A stretch of 64,000 nucleotides of DNA, taken from Clostridia bacterium. GTDB lineage: Bacteria; Bacillota; DAOUPZ01. Positions 18,915 to 27,906 of the stretch are shown here, one piece after another. Position 1 is the stretch's first letter, and each line of letters starts with the position of its first letter. The stretch is from positions 62,001-126,000 of the forward strand of contig DAOUPZ010000001.1 in the NCBI GenBank assembly GCA_030625885.1, in the 5' to 3' direction. Below the pieces are notes generated by a model. The model did not search any database. It saw nothing but the letters and a program-made list of their open reading frames with translations, and was not told the origin of the DNA. The position numbers and the translations under genes are program-made.

Positions 18915-21455
18915 ATGGATATTAAAGATAGGCTGGATGACCTTGTAAGTCATCAAAAAGAGGTCTTGAAACAATATGAAGAATTGGTGCAGGAATTAAA
19001 TTTAAATGATTCATTAAATGAAAATATTGCTCTAAGAAAAGAAATTAACAATTATAATAAGCTTATTGAGGCGTTAAAAGAAGAGCAAGCAGAATTATTA
19101 AATGAAAATATGAATCTGAAAGTATCTTTAAAAGAGCAGGTTATCAATGAAAAAACCAGTATTTTGAATGGTTCCAAAAAGAAAATAGAACTATATTTTA
19201 AAAATGAAGCTAATAAAACAATCAACAAATTAGAATCATTGGAAGCAACTGCCAAACACAAGCTGGATCGTATTATTAAGATTGCCGAAAAGGAACTAAA
19301 TGAAGAAAGAAAAGAAACTGTTTTACAGATTGAAAAATATAAGGCAGAACTTGAGCAAAAAGTTAATCTCCAAAAAGAAAATCTTATAAGTGAGAAAGAA
19401 AATATCTTTGTTGGACTTAAGAGGGAATATGATGAACTAAAAAATGAAGGTATTAGTAATGAAGTTCTGGAAGCTAAGAAAAAATATAATGACATAGAAG
19501 TAAAAATTGGTTTAAGCTGGATCAATAAAGCAGGTATCATTATTTTATTGCTAGGTATTGCCACGGCAATGAAATACACCTATTCAACATGGTTTAATGA
19601 CTATCTGAAAGCGGCGTCTGGTTTTTTGTTTGGAACAGTAATGCTTGCTGTGGGTGAATGGTTTAATAGAAAAGATAAAAATATATTTGCTTTGGGACTA
19701 AGTGGTGGTGGAATTGGTATTTTATATTCTTGTGTATTTAGCAGTTACTTTATATTAAATATATTAAGCATGCCTATAAGCATTGCAGTGTCGATTCTTA
19801 TCACTGCTGTTTCTTTGGTTCTAGCTTTGAGATATCATTCGCTTACGATATGCGGAATTTCACTCATCGGTGGGTATCTGCCGTTTTTTAGTTACGTGTT
19901 TGCGGAAGGATTATTGGGGTCTCAGATCTATATAGCTATGGGCTATTTATTAATATTAAATGTATTGGTTTTAGGGATTTGCTTAAAAAGAAAATGGATT
20001 TACATCAATTACCTGAGTTTTTTGCTAAATATGCCCTGTTTAGTATATTTAGCCTTTGAATCTCCAAATAAAATAATCAGCATTAGTTATGGAATATTAA
20101 TTTTTATAATCTATTTAGCGATTACCCTGCTCTATCCTATTAAAGAAAAAATTAAACTTAAAAAAATGGATCTAGTGCTACTGGGATTAAATACTATAAT
20201 GAACTCATTTCTTGTATATGAATTGTTTGAGATAGCAGGATACGATTCGTATAAAGGTTTATTGGCATTGATTTATGCGGTAATCTATCTATTATTAGGA
20301 CAATTTATTTACAAAAGTGCTTCGCAAGAAAAAAGTACTCAGGCACTATTTTATATAACAGCAATCACATTCTGTATTTTAATGATACCTTTCCAATTTG
20401 GAATTGAATGGGCTTCACTGGGATGGTTAATTGAAGCTATATTAATTATTTCATATGCTGTCAGGAAAAATGCAGTGAAAATGGAATGGGCGGGCTGGAT
20501 TATTTTGGGTCTTTGTTTTGTTGATTTTATGTTCTTAGATTTTCCATGGTTAGCGTTCGAAAAAAATATAATCATAAAATACACAATGGTTACTTTAGGG
20601 CTTATCTATGTTCTTGCTTGTTATTTGAAACAATTATATGGCAGGGAGTTGTCAAAATATACAAAGAAAGGTAGGTTCCTAACTTATTATAAGTACTTTG
20701 CAATTATTAATACCTGGGTTTATCTAATAAGAGTGACATCTATTCTGTGGGATAAATATTATAATATACTTGGTTATTATGGTTTTTACTATACTGTATC
20801 TATTGCCTTTATTACGTCTCTATTTGCATATGGAATATCTAAAGTAAAGGTAATCCAAGATAAAGTAGTTACCGGTATAGCTATTGTTTTCTATATTCTG
20901 GTTGATTTACTGGGTATGGGGATGAATTTTTCTAGAGTTGGCGAATCATTAAATACTGTTTCAAGAGTTATTCCCGTCATAATCTTGATTGCATATGATA
21001 TATTTGTATTTTTCAGCGTAAAAGATCTTATATTAAAGCTGATAAAGAAAAAGGGAATGAGTTTAGAAATATATCCAATATCTTTGGCAGTATATATTCT
21101 AGGGATTCCAACATTACTGTTGGTAAAACAGTTTAACATAAGCAATATCAATCTGGTAATAAGTATTTTCTTTGTCGTGATGTCTTTTGCGTATATCACT
21201 TATGGCTTTAGAAAAAAATTTGTTTTGATACGAAGATTTGGGTTAGGCTTATCAATTTTTTCAACAGGAAAACTATTTATATTTGATCTGGCTTTTTTAA
21301 ATACAGTAGGAAAGATTGTTGCCTACTTTTGTTTTGGATTAGTACTAATAGGCATATCCTTTATATACCATAAGCTGAAAACAAGTATCGAGGACGAAGG
21401 AGATAATGAACATGAAAAAAATAGTGATTATGATAATGGGCCTGCTGATTTTTAA
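18915..21455 (+). CDS. DUF2339-like large membrane protein with N-terminal coiled coil
   Basis: Coiled coil for about 190 aa, then IGLSWINKAGIIILLLGIATAMKYTYSTWFNDYLKAASGFLFGTVMLAVGEW and about 20 TM helices. Confidence 0.8.
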   Translation: MDIKDRLDDLVSHQKEVLKQYEELVQELNLNDSLNENIALRKEINNYNKLIEALKEEQAELLNENMNLKVSLKEQVINEKTSILNGSKKKIELYFKNEANKTINKLESLEATAKHKLDRIIKIAEKELNEERKETVLQIEKYKAELEQKVNLQKENLISEKENIFVGLKREYDELKNEGISNEVLEAKKKYNDIEVKIGLSWINKAGIIILLLGIATAMKYTYSTWFNDYLKAASGFLFGTVMLAVGEWFNRKDKNIFALGLSGGGIGILYSCVFSSYFILNILSMPISIAVSILITAVSLVLALRYHSLTICGISLIGGYLPFFSYVFAEGLLGSQIYIAMGYLLILNVLVLGICLKRKWIYINYLSFLLNMPCLVYLAFESPNKIISISYGILIFIIYLAITLLYPIKEKIKLKKMDLVLLGLNTIMNSFLVYELFEIAGYDSYKGLLALIYAVIYLLLGQFIYKSASQEKSTQALFYITAITFCILMIPFQFGIEWASLGWLIEAILIISYAVRKNAVKMEWAGWIILGLCFVDFMFLDFPWLAFEKNIIIKYTMVTLGLIYVLACYLKQLYGRELSKYTKKGRFLTYYKYFAIINTWVYLIRVTSILWDKYYNILGYYGFYYTVSIAFITSLFAYGISKVKVIQDKVVTGIAIVFYILVDLLGMGMNFSRVGESLNTVSRVIPVIILIAYDIFVFFSVKDLILKLIKKKGMSLEIYPISLAVYILGIPTLLLVKQFNISNINLVISIFFVVMSFAYITYGFRKKFVLIRRFGLGLSIFSTGKLFIFDLAFLNTVGKIVAYFCFGLVLIGISFIYHKLKTSIEDEGDNEHEKNSDYDNGPADF

Positions 21456-22674
21456 TAATAACATAGTGGGTTTTGCAACGGAAAACATGACTGGATGGCA
21501 GTATTCAAAGGAAATAAATTATAATGCACAGAATAAGTATAAAGCTTTTTTCTTAGATGAAGAGCTCTATAGCCATGCCAAAAAAGATTTAGCAGATATT
21601 AGAATTATTAATGAGCAAAATGAATTTGTGCCCTATTACATCTATAATGAATATTTAAATAGTGAAAACGAAAGAAATATTGAATACGTATCAAAACATA
21701 TTACGTCTTTTATGAAGAAACATCATCAGTATAGTGACTTTGAAATGATCCCGCAGGAGAATAATGTAGATATACTGGGTAATATACTAGCCTTGGAGAT
21801 TGACCAAGAAAATTTCTTGAGACATGTGGATATTTATGGCGGGTATGATAATGAAAAGTGGCAGTTCATAAAAACTGACAATATATATAGGACAGATAAA
21901 GTAGAAAAATTATATGTAAATTTAGATCAATTCTATAAGTATACGTATTATCGGATTGTATTTAAAGATGAGGTGAATTTACTACCTATAAAAAATCTGA
22001 AGCTGGTATTTAATAATCAGGAAGTAGTATATGTTAACTATAAAAAGACAAAGAAAGCCGATTTTAAGATAGAGCAAAAAGATGGAGATAATCGTACCAT
22101 TTTGTTTTTGAATAATGATTCTCATCTTAAAATAAATAGGCTAAAGATTATGAGCGACGATCACTTTAAAAGAAGATATGATCTTTATTATAAAAATAAT
22201 GCAGATAAAGATTATACGCAGTTGACTAGTGGAGAAATATGTCAACTCAAGTTAAAAAATTTTAAGGTTGAAAAAGCGGGTGTCATGCTTAATACGGACT
22301 CTAAGCCTTATCTTGCCCCTGATGCAATTAAACTGATTATTTATAATAAAGATAACAAACCAATAAATATCAAAGATATTGAAATGAGCTATTATGTAGA
22401 TAAGATCATATTTGAGGATGATGGCAGCAGTAAATATAAAGTATTATTCGACAATGAGGATGCCAAAAAACCGTCTTACGATATAGAAAGCTATAAGAAT
22501 TATATTGAAAAAGAACAGCAAGAGATATGCTTATTATCTAATCTTGTACAAAGGGAAGTGGAAAAAGAAGGCTATCGTATTAACTATCATTTAGTATTAA
22601 ATATTATGGTGGTATTGATTTCTGTTTTTCTCATTGTACTTATCGTGAAAAAGTCTGGGTTTAAGGATCTTTAG
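21406..22674 (+). CDS. DUF3999-like secreted/membrane-anchored protein
   Basis: Overlaps DUF2339 gene end; signal peptide; WQYSKEINYNAQNKYKAFFLDEELYSHAKKDLADIRIINEQNEFVPYYI; C-terminal TM. Confidence 0.65.
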   Translation: MNMKKIVIMIMGLLIFNNNIVGFATENMTGWQYSKEINYNAQNKYKAFFLDEELYSHAKKDLADIRIINEQNEFVPYYIYNEYLNSENERNIEYVSKHITSFMKKHHQYSDFEMIPQENNVDILGNILALEIDQENFLRHVDIYGGYDNEKWQFIKTDNIYRTDKVEKLYVNLDQFYKYTYYRIVFKDEVNLLPIKNLKLVFNNQEVVYVNYKKTKKADFKIEQKDGDNRTILFLNNDSHLKINRLKIMSDDHFKRRYDLYYKNNADKDYTQLTSGEICQLKLKNFKVEKAGVMLNTDSKPYLAPDAIKLIIYNKDNKPINIKDIEMSYYVDKIIFEDDGSSKYKVLFDNEDAKKPSYDIESYKNYIEKEQQEICLLSNLVQREVEKEGYRINYHLVLNIMVVLISVFLIVLIVKKSGFKDL

Positions 22675-22825
22675 TGGAGCGAGGGGATGGATTTACTGTC
22701 CCCTTTAACTTTTCTGTTTAGTTTGTTGTAACCTATCCATATCGATTTGAACCAAATGAATATCTTTTGGCGTTACAAAAGCTATTAGAAGATTTTCATA
22801 AGGGGTACAAAGAAAAAATTACACT

Positions 22826-22936
22826 AATAAACAAGCTGAAGAGGTAAATAAGGATTTTGAAGCGTATATTAATCAATTATTTGAAGATGCAGAGGTTGAA
22901 GTAATTTCTGACTACTTGGTATTTAACAACAAATGA
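22826..22936 (+). pseudogene. C-terminal remnant paralogous to the 24297-25322 lipoprotein
   Basis: NKQAEEVNKDFEAYINQLFEDAEVEVISDYLVFNNK* versus RANKRFEAYINQLIEEAEVEMIDENLVFKNE*. Confidence 0.75.
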
Positions 22937-22971
22937 TTTATGAAATATTTTGGAAAATAGGAGATGAATAA

Positions 22972-23439
22972 ATGGTGCAAAAACCAAACCGATGGTTAAT
23001 AGCAGCTTTAACGATATCTCTCATTTTTAACTTTATTTTGCTTAATAAGATAAACATAAAACAAAAAAGCTTAACTTCTGAAGCTGCAGAAGTTATAGTA
23101 TCTCCAGATCCGGTTATTAAGTTAGATGTTCATCAAATACCCACAAATACAGAACATAAAAAGTATGAAGTTATTGTGGAAAATATGACTGAATATGGAT
23201 TGAAAAATGTTGAGGTAAAAATAGGAGAAAACACTTATGAATCCATTAGCAAAAGTGGAAGATTAATTAAAAGAGCCGAAACATTTCCACGAAAAATCGG
23301 GATGGTATTAACTGTAGAGTTAACAGATAAAGAGGAAAAAATAATAAATGATAATCAGTTAAAGATTTGGGTTGAAGGCTATTATAAGGAAGTTTCACCT
23401 GAAACGCATTTTATAAGTTACGGTATTTCCTTAGATTAG
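22972..23439 (+). CDS. Membrane-anchored hypothetical; N-terminus paralogous to 17789-18457
   Basis: MVQKPNRWLIAALTISLIFNFILLNKINIKQK; unique C-terminal domain (IPTNTEHKKYEVIVENMTEYGLKNVEVKIG). Confidence 0.65.
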   Translation: MVQKPNRWLIAALTISLIFNFILLNKINIKQKSLTSEAAEVIVSPDPVIKLDVHQIPTNTEHKKYEVIVENMTEYGLKNVEVKIGENTYESISKSGRLIKRAETFPRKIGMVLTVELTDKEEKIINDNQLKIWVEGYYKEVSPETHFISYGISLD

Positions 23440-23581
23440 ATATGGTACAAATGACTGTTTTTTAAGGTACCAAAATTTCCATTTTGAATATCAATGAGAA
23501 GATAATTGAGGTTGAAGTGTCCTAATCATTTGAAGAAATAATTGACTACAACGGATGATGACTAATGATAAGGAGAGTATG

Positions 23582-24226
23582 ATGGAGAGAAATATTCTTT
23601 TGCTTGGGTATATCTTACTTATAGCAGTGCATCTTTTAATTAGCGGGTTAAAAAAGTTAAATTCAAATGGCTTTTATAAAGAACCGCAATTAATATCATA
23701 TTGTCAGGGCATTATTTCTCTTGTTGTATCTATTACTCAAATGGGTTATGAGCAGAATTTTAGTAGCCTTTTTGTTTTTTATTTACTGTATGGGGGTATT
23801 TTTATATTTTCTGTTTATATCATATGGAATCACACATCAATTACGATATACAATATTTCATATAATACTTTATTTAAGTGTTTGTCAGATATTTTATCAC
23901 GACATGAGATTGATTTTTATGAAGAATGCAAAGAAAAATCTCTTGTAGAGATAGGAATTAATAATTCTAATGCTTCAATTAAAATCTCAAAAGCTGCTTT
24001 CAGGAAAAATACATTTAATTTGTCTATTAAAGGTTTTAGAAAAATTCCTAATTATGAAAGCATTGAGGCGGATTTAGAGAAATATATCTTTTATGTAAGA
24101 GATGGTCGTATGACATTTCGTGGCACAATAGAGACTATAATTGGTTCCAGTTTACTATTCTTTATAATATGGATAATTTATCAAGTGCAAATTGGGAAAG
24201 CAATTGAATATACAAAGTGGTTTTGA
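23582..24226 (+). CDS. Hypothetical membrane protein
   Basis: ORF 23555-24226; aaggagag upstream of ATG 23579/23582; N- and C-terminal TM segments. Confidence 0.55.
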   Translation: MERNILLLGYILLIAVHLLISGLKKLNSNGFYKEPQLISYCQGIISLVVSITQMGYEQNFSSLFVFYLLYGGIFIFSVYIIWNHTSITIYNISYNTLFKCLSDILSRHEIDFYEECKEKSLVEIGINNSNASIKISKAAFRKNTFNLSIKGFRKIPNYESIEADLEKYIFYVRDGRMTFRGTIETIIGSSLLFFIIWIIYQVQIGKAIEYTKWF

Positions 24227-24296
24227 TTTGTCTTTTTAGATTAAACAACTTTTGGTAGATGATATGTTTGATGATGGTTGAAAAGGGGGAATACTC

Positions 24297-25322
24297 ATGG
24301 GTAAACGTATAATTGTAGTTATATCCTTATTAATGATATTTTTTATGATTATTACAGGTTGTCAATCAAGTGCATCGGAACTATCAGTGGAAGATGTTAA
24401 GTCCATGACAATTGAGTTTGTTAACTTACCTAATGATCAATGTTTTACATTTACCCCGGATAAGCATTTAAATGAAATTAAACGCTTTATTGAAACGATT
24501 AATTTGGCTGAACGCATAGAGAAAGAACATATTCCTCAGCCAGTGAAGATTACCTTACTGCTTTCGAATGATAAAGAAATAACGGTTTGGGGCGGTAAAG
24601 GTGGGGTTCAAACGGTAAAGGAAGGTAGGAAACAGTATACCATTAAAGGGCAAGAATTAGATCGGTATCTTACTTCTCTTTGTAATAAACTCCACAATGA
24701 CGGGAAAGATAATTTACAGTTGCAAACGATGGCTGAAATAGGTACCAGACTGCATGAACTGGAGGAAGGCCGCAATAAAGACAAGATTGTTTTGAGAATA
24801 AATGGGCAGGAAATACGGTATAAGGAATTTGCTCGATATCTAATAGACAAAGAAATCTACAATAAAAATATGGGATTTGGAGTCAGAGTGGAAGAAGTTG
24901 ATGTTGAAGATATTATTAGGAGAATAACAAAGAAGGTCGTTATCATGGTAGAGGCAGAAAGGCTTGGCTTATTACCAATGCGCCAGGACGTACTTGAATA
25001 TATTGACCGCATACGGCAGGAAATAGAAACAGCTGATCATGTTGAAGATTTACATGCGCTTATTGAGAAACTAGATGTTTCTGTAGATGAATATTGGTAT
25101 GAGTATGAATTTGAAGGAAATGAATATTTATTGGCATCACAAAATCTATTTGATTATTTTAAAGCATTAGATAAAGAAAAAAACAAAGATGATGTGCAAT
25201 ATAAAGAGGATATGAAATATACTGGAAGAGCCAATAAGCGTTTTGAAGCCTATATTAATCAATTGATTGAAGAGGCAGAAGTTGAGATGATTGATGAGAA
25301 TTTGGTATTTAAGAATGAATAA
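24297..25322 (+). CDS. Lipoprotein with SurA_N-like helical domain
   Basis: MIITGCQSS lipobox; KIVLRINGQEIRYKEFARYLIDKE...ITKKVVIMVEAERLGLLP. Confidence 0.6.
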   Translation: MGKRIIVVISLLMIFFMIITGCQSSASELSVEDVKSMTIEFVNLPNDQCFTFTPDKHLNEIKRFIETINLAERIEKEHIPQPVKITLLLSNDKEITVWGGKGGVQTVKEGRKQYTIKGQELDRYLTSLCNKLHNDGKDNLQLQTMAEIGTRLHELEEGRNKDKIVLRINGQEIRYKEFARYLIDKEIYNKNMGFGVRVEEVDVEDIIRRITKKVVIMVEAERLGLLPMRQDVLEYIDRIRQEIETADHVEDLHALIEKLDVSVDEYWYEYEFEGNEYLLASQNLFDYFKALDKEKNKDDVQYKEDMKYTGRANKRFEAYINQLIEEAEVEMIDENLVFKNE

Positions 25323-25380
25323 TTTGCGCAATGCCTTAATAACAATCCTACTGGCTTATTGAGAGGAGATTCTATCTAAA

Positions 25381-26181
25381 ATGAGACAAATCATTAAAAA
25401 AATAGCCGGAGTACAATGTACTTCTTTTAAAGATAAAGAAAAAAACCTACAAAAATCCATAACAATAATTAAAGATTGTGGGCAAAAGAAGGTTGATTTA
25501 ATTGTTTTTCCCGAATTGTATTCGTCAGGATATCATATGGGACAGGATTATCTGCTATGCAATGCGGAAAGTATGAATGGTAATTTTATAAACTCAATAA
25601 AAAAGTGTGCAAAAGAGAATCATGTAGCAGTTTTAATGCCTTTTTTAGAAAAAAGAGAGAATAACATTTATAATTCAGTTGCAGTTGTAGATAACGAGGG
25701 AAGCTTAAAAGGGATTAAAAGAAAGGCTATTAACTGGAAAACAGAATTGAACTTTATTGTTGAAGCCAATTTAGAAGAGAATTTGGATGTTTTTGAAGTC
25801 AATGGCGTAAAAATAGGGATATTAATTTGCTATGAAGCTTCCTTTCCGGAATTATCCCGTATCTTAGCCGATAAATGTGCAGAGCTGATTATAGTTACGG
25901 CTTTTTGGGGAAAGTGGGCATTAAATCACTGGGAAACACAATTAAAAGCACGCGCTCTGGATAATAATTTATTCTTATTAGGGGTAAATGGCTTACAGAA
26001 TCGTAAGACTTGTGGAAATACGATGGTAATCTCTCCAAAAGGAGATATCATTAATAAATTAAATTTAGAAGAAGGCGTACTCATTCAGGAAATAAACATG
26101 GATGATATTTATTCTATCAGGCAGAAGATTCCTTACTATCAGGATTATCAAAAATATATTGCAAAAAAACTTTATATGTAA
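25381..26181 (+). CDS. Carbon-nitrogen hydrolase (nitrilase superfamily)
   Basis: LIVFPELYSSGY (Glu), IKRKAINWKTE (Lys), GILICYEASFPEL (Cys). Confidence 0.92.
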   Translation: MRQIIKKIAGVQCTSFKDKEKNLQKSITIIKDCGQKKVDLIVFPELYSSGYHMGQDYLLCNAESMNGNFINSIKKCAKENHVAVLMPFLEKRENNIYNSVAVVDNEGSLKGIKRKAINWKTELNFIVEANLEENLDVFEVNGVKIGILICYEASFPELSRILADKCAELIIVTAFWGKWALNHWETQLKARALDNNLFLLGVNGLQNRKTCGNTMVISPKGDIINKLNLEEGVLIQEINMDDIYSIRQKIPYYQDYQKYIAKKLYM

Positions 26182-26316
26182 CGCAATAAAGAACTTACAT
26201 TGCAGGTTTGCAGGAAAGGCGAAGGAAAGATGGGGACATTCCACGAGGTACGAGTGGTGTGTCCCCATGTTGCCAGAGCCATTCTAAATGTAAAAAATTT
26301 AATGTAATTTATATAA
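26172..26316 (+). repeat. MITE-like repeat family R2, copy B (full length)
   Basis: GCAATAAAGAACTTACATTGCAGGTTTGCAGGAAAGGCGAAGGAAAGATGGGGACATTCCACGAGGTACGAGTGGTGTGTCCCCATGTTGCC; overlaps 3' end of 25381 gene. Confidence 0.85.
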
Positions 26317-26323
26317 TATAAGT

Positions 26324-26358
26324 GATAGGTTGGATTTCATTCTACCAACCTATCCTTT
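26324..26358 (+). terminator. Rho-independent terminator
   Basis: gataggttgg...ccaacctatcctttt. Confidence 0.75.
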
Positions 26359-26470
26359 TGATAAGAAGAGCTAATTGTGAGATTGGTTCTTTTTTTACTT
26401 TTTTGCATGAATACTTTGTGGGTTTTATATGTTTTTGATATAATCCTTTTAGCATAATGAAATAGGAAGG

Positions 26471-27094
26471 ATGAGGATATTGCTAAATTATGTTGCACAA
26501 GGATTTATTTTGGGGTTAGCCTATCTAGCGCCAATTGGAATGCAAAACTTATATGTTATAAATTCAGCTATAAGTTTGAGCAGAATTCGCGCCTATCAGG
26601 TCGCATTAATAACGATATTTTTTGATATTACGCTTGCCCTTGCCAGCTTTTACGGGGTTGGTGCTTTAATTGAAAAATCAATAATTCTAAGGGGTATCAT
26701 TTTATTTTTGGGAAGTATAGCTGTTATTTATATCGGGATCAGTCTTATGCGTTCTAAACCACAGGTAATAGAAGCGGTTGACGTTTCTATACCGCTTTTG
26801 AAAATCATATCTGTTTGTTTTGCAGTTACCTGGTTGAATCCACAGGCGTTAATTGACGGGTCGCTATTAATTGGCGGCATTCGGGCGTCACTTCCGGCTG
26901 AGTTTTCAACGTTATTTATTAGCGGCGTATGCTTAGCATCATTTATCTGGTTTATGGGATTAGCAACGGTAGTCTCAATTTTTCGCAATATGTTTAATGT
27001 AAAGGTTTTGCGAAGCATTAATATAGTCTGTGGATTGGTAATTATTTATTATGGGTTTAAGTTGGGTTATAGTTTTGTGGAAATGATAAAATAA
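26471..27094 (+). CDS. LysE/ArgO-family amino acid exporter
   Basis: FILGLAYLAPIGMQNLYVINSAI; six TM helices; VTWLNPQALIDGSLLIGG. Confidence 0.88.
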   Translation: MRILLNYVAQGFILGLAYLAPIGMQNLYVINSAISLSRIRAYQVALITIFFDITLALASFYGVGALIEKSIILRGIILFLGSIAVIYIGISLMRSKPQVIEAVDVSIPLLKIISVCFAVTWLNPQALIDGSLLIGGIRASLPAEFSTLFISGVCLASFIWFMGLATVVSIFRNMFNVKVLRSINIVCGLVIIYYGFKLGYSFVEMIK

Positions 27095-27118
27095 GTTAAA
27101 ATCAAGAGGATGGCTTAT

Positions 27119-27166
27119 GGAACAGTTCTTACTTAGGATAATCGCTAAGGAAGAACTGTTTTTTTG
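27119..27166 (+). terminator. Rho-independent terminator
   Basis: aacagttcttacttaggataatcgctaaggaagaactgttttttt. Confidence 0.8.
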
Positions 27167-27317
27167 TCCTCTTTCATCACCTTTATACATCAATGAACAA
27201 AGAGAGGTACAACCATACATAATAAACACTACTTTTGAAATATTATTATATGAGAGACACTTACTACTTACCTTTTACCACTTACTATTATCATATACTT
27301 CAAAGGGAGTGTTATGC

Positions 27318-27902
27318 TTGATTTTGATGATCGATAATTATGATTCTTTTACTTATAACCTTGTTCAATACTTAAAATGTTTGAATGAGCAGGTAATGGT
27401 CTATAGAAATGATCAAATATCTCTTAGAGACATTGAAAAATTAAACCCTGGTATGATTGTTCTTTCCCCTGGGCCGTGTACACCAAACGAAGCTGGTATT
27501 TGCAAGGAAGCTGTGGAATCCTTTAAAGGAAAGATTCCGATTTTGGGAATATGTTTAGGACATCAGACGATTGGACAGGTATTTGGCGGGAAAATCGTAA
27601 GGGCCAGGGAACCTGTTCATGGAAAGGTGCATCCCATAAATCATACAGGTCAGGGTGTATTCAAGGGACTTAAGAACCCCCTTAATGTCACCCGATACCA
27701 TTCTCTTGTCATAGAAAAGGAATCATTGCCGGAATGTTTGGAGATCACTGCCCAGACATTGGAGGGTGAGATCATGGGGATATCTCATAGAGCGTATACA
27801 ATAGAAGGTGTGCAGTTTCATCCTGAGGCAATATTGACAGAAAAGGGAATGGAACTGTTAAATAATTTTTTATTAAGAGCAAAAACGCAAAGGAGTAAAT
27901 AG
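27318..27902 (+). CDS. pabA: Aminodeoxychorismate/anthranilate synthase glutamine amidotransferase subunit
   Basis: MIDNYDSFTYNLVQYL, LGICLGHQTIGQVFGG, VQFHPEAI; start re-placed at TTG 27318 or ATG 27327 since 27117-27317 contains a terminator. Confidence 0.93.
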   Translation: MILMIDNYDSFTYNLVQYLKCLNEQVMVYRNDQISLRDIEKLNPGMIVLSPGPCTPNEAGICKEAVESFKGKIPILGICLGHQTIGQVFGGKIVRAREPVHGKVHPINHTGQGVFKGLKNPLNVTRYHSLVIEKESLPECLEITAQTLEGEIMGISHRAYTIEGVQFHPEAILTEKGMELLNNFLLRAKTQRSK

Positions 27903-27906
27903 AGAT

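Noticed and set aside
26102-26287. ORFs 26102-26287 (+), 26065-26268 (-) and 15631-15822 (-)
   Set aside because: They run across R2 repeat elements; any similarity among them reflects the repeat, not conserved coding.
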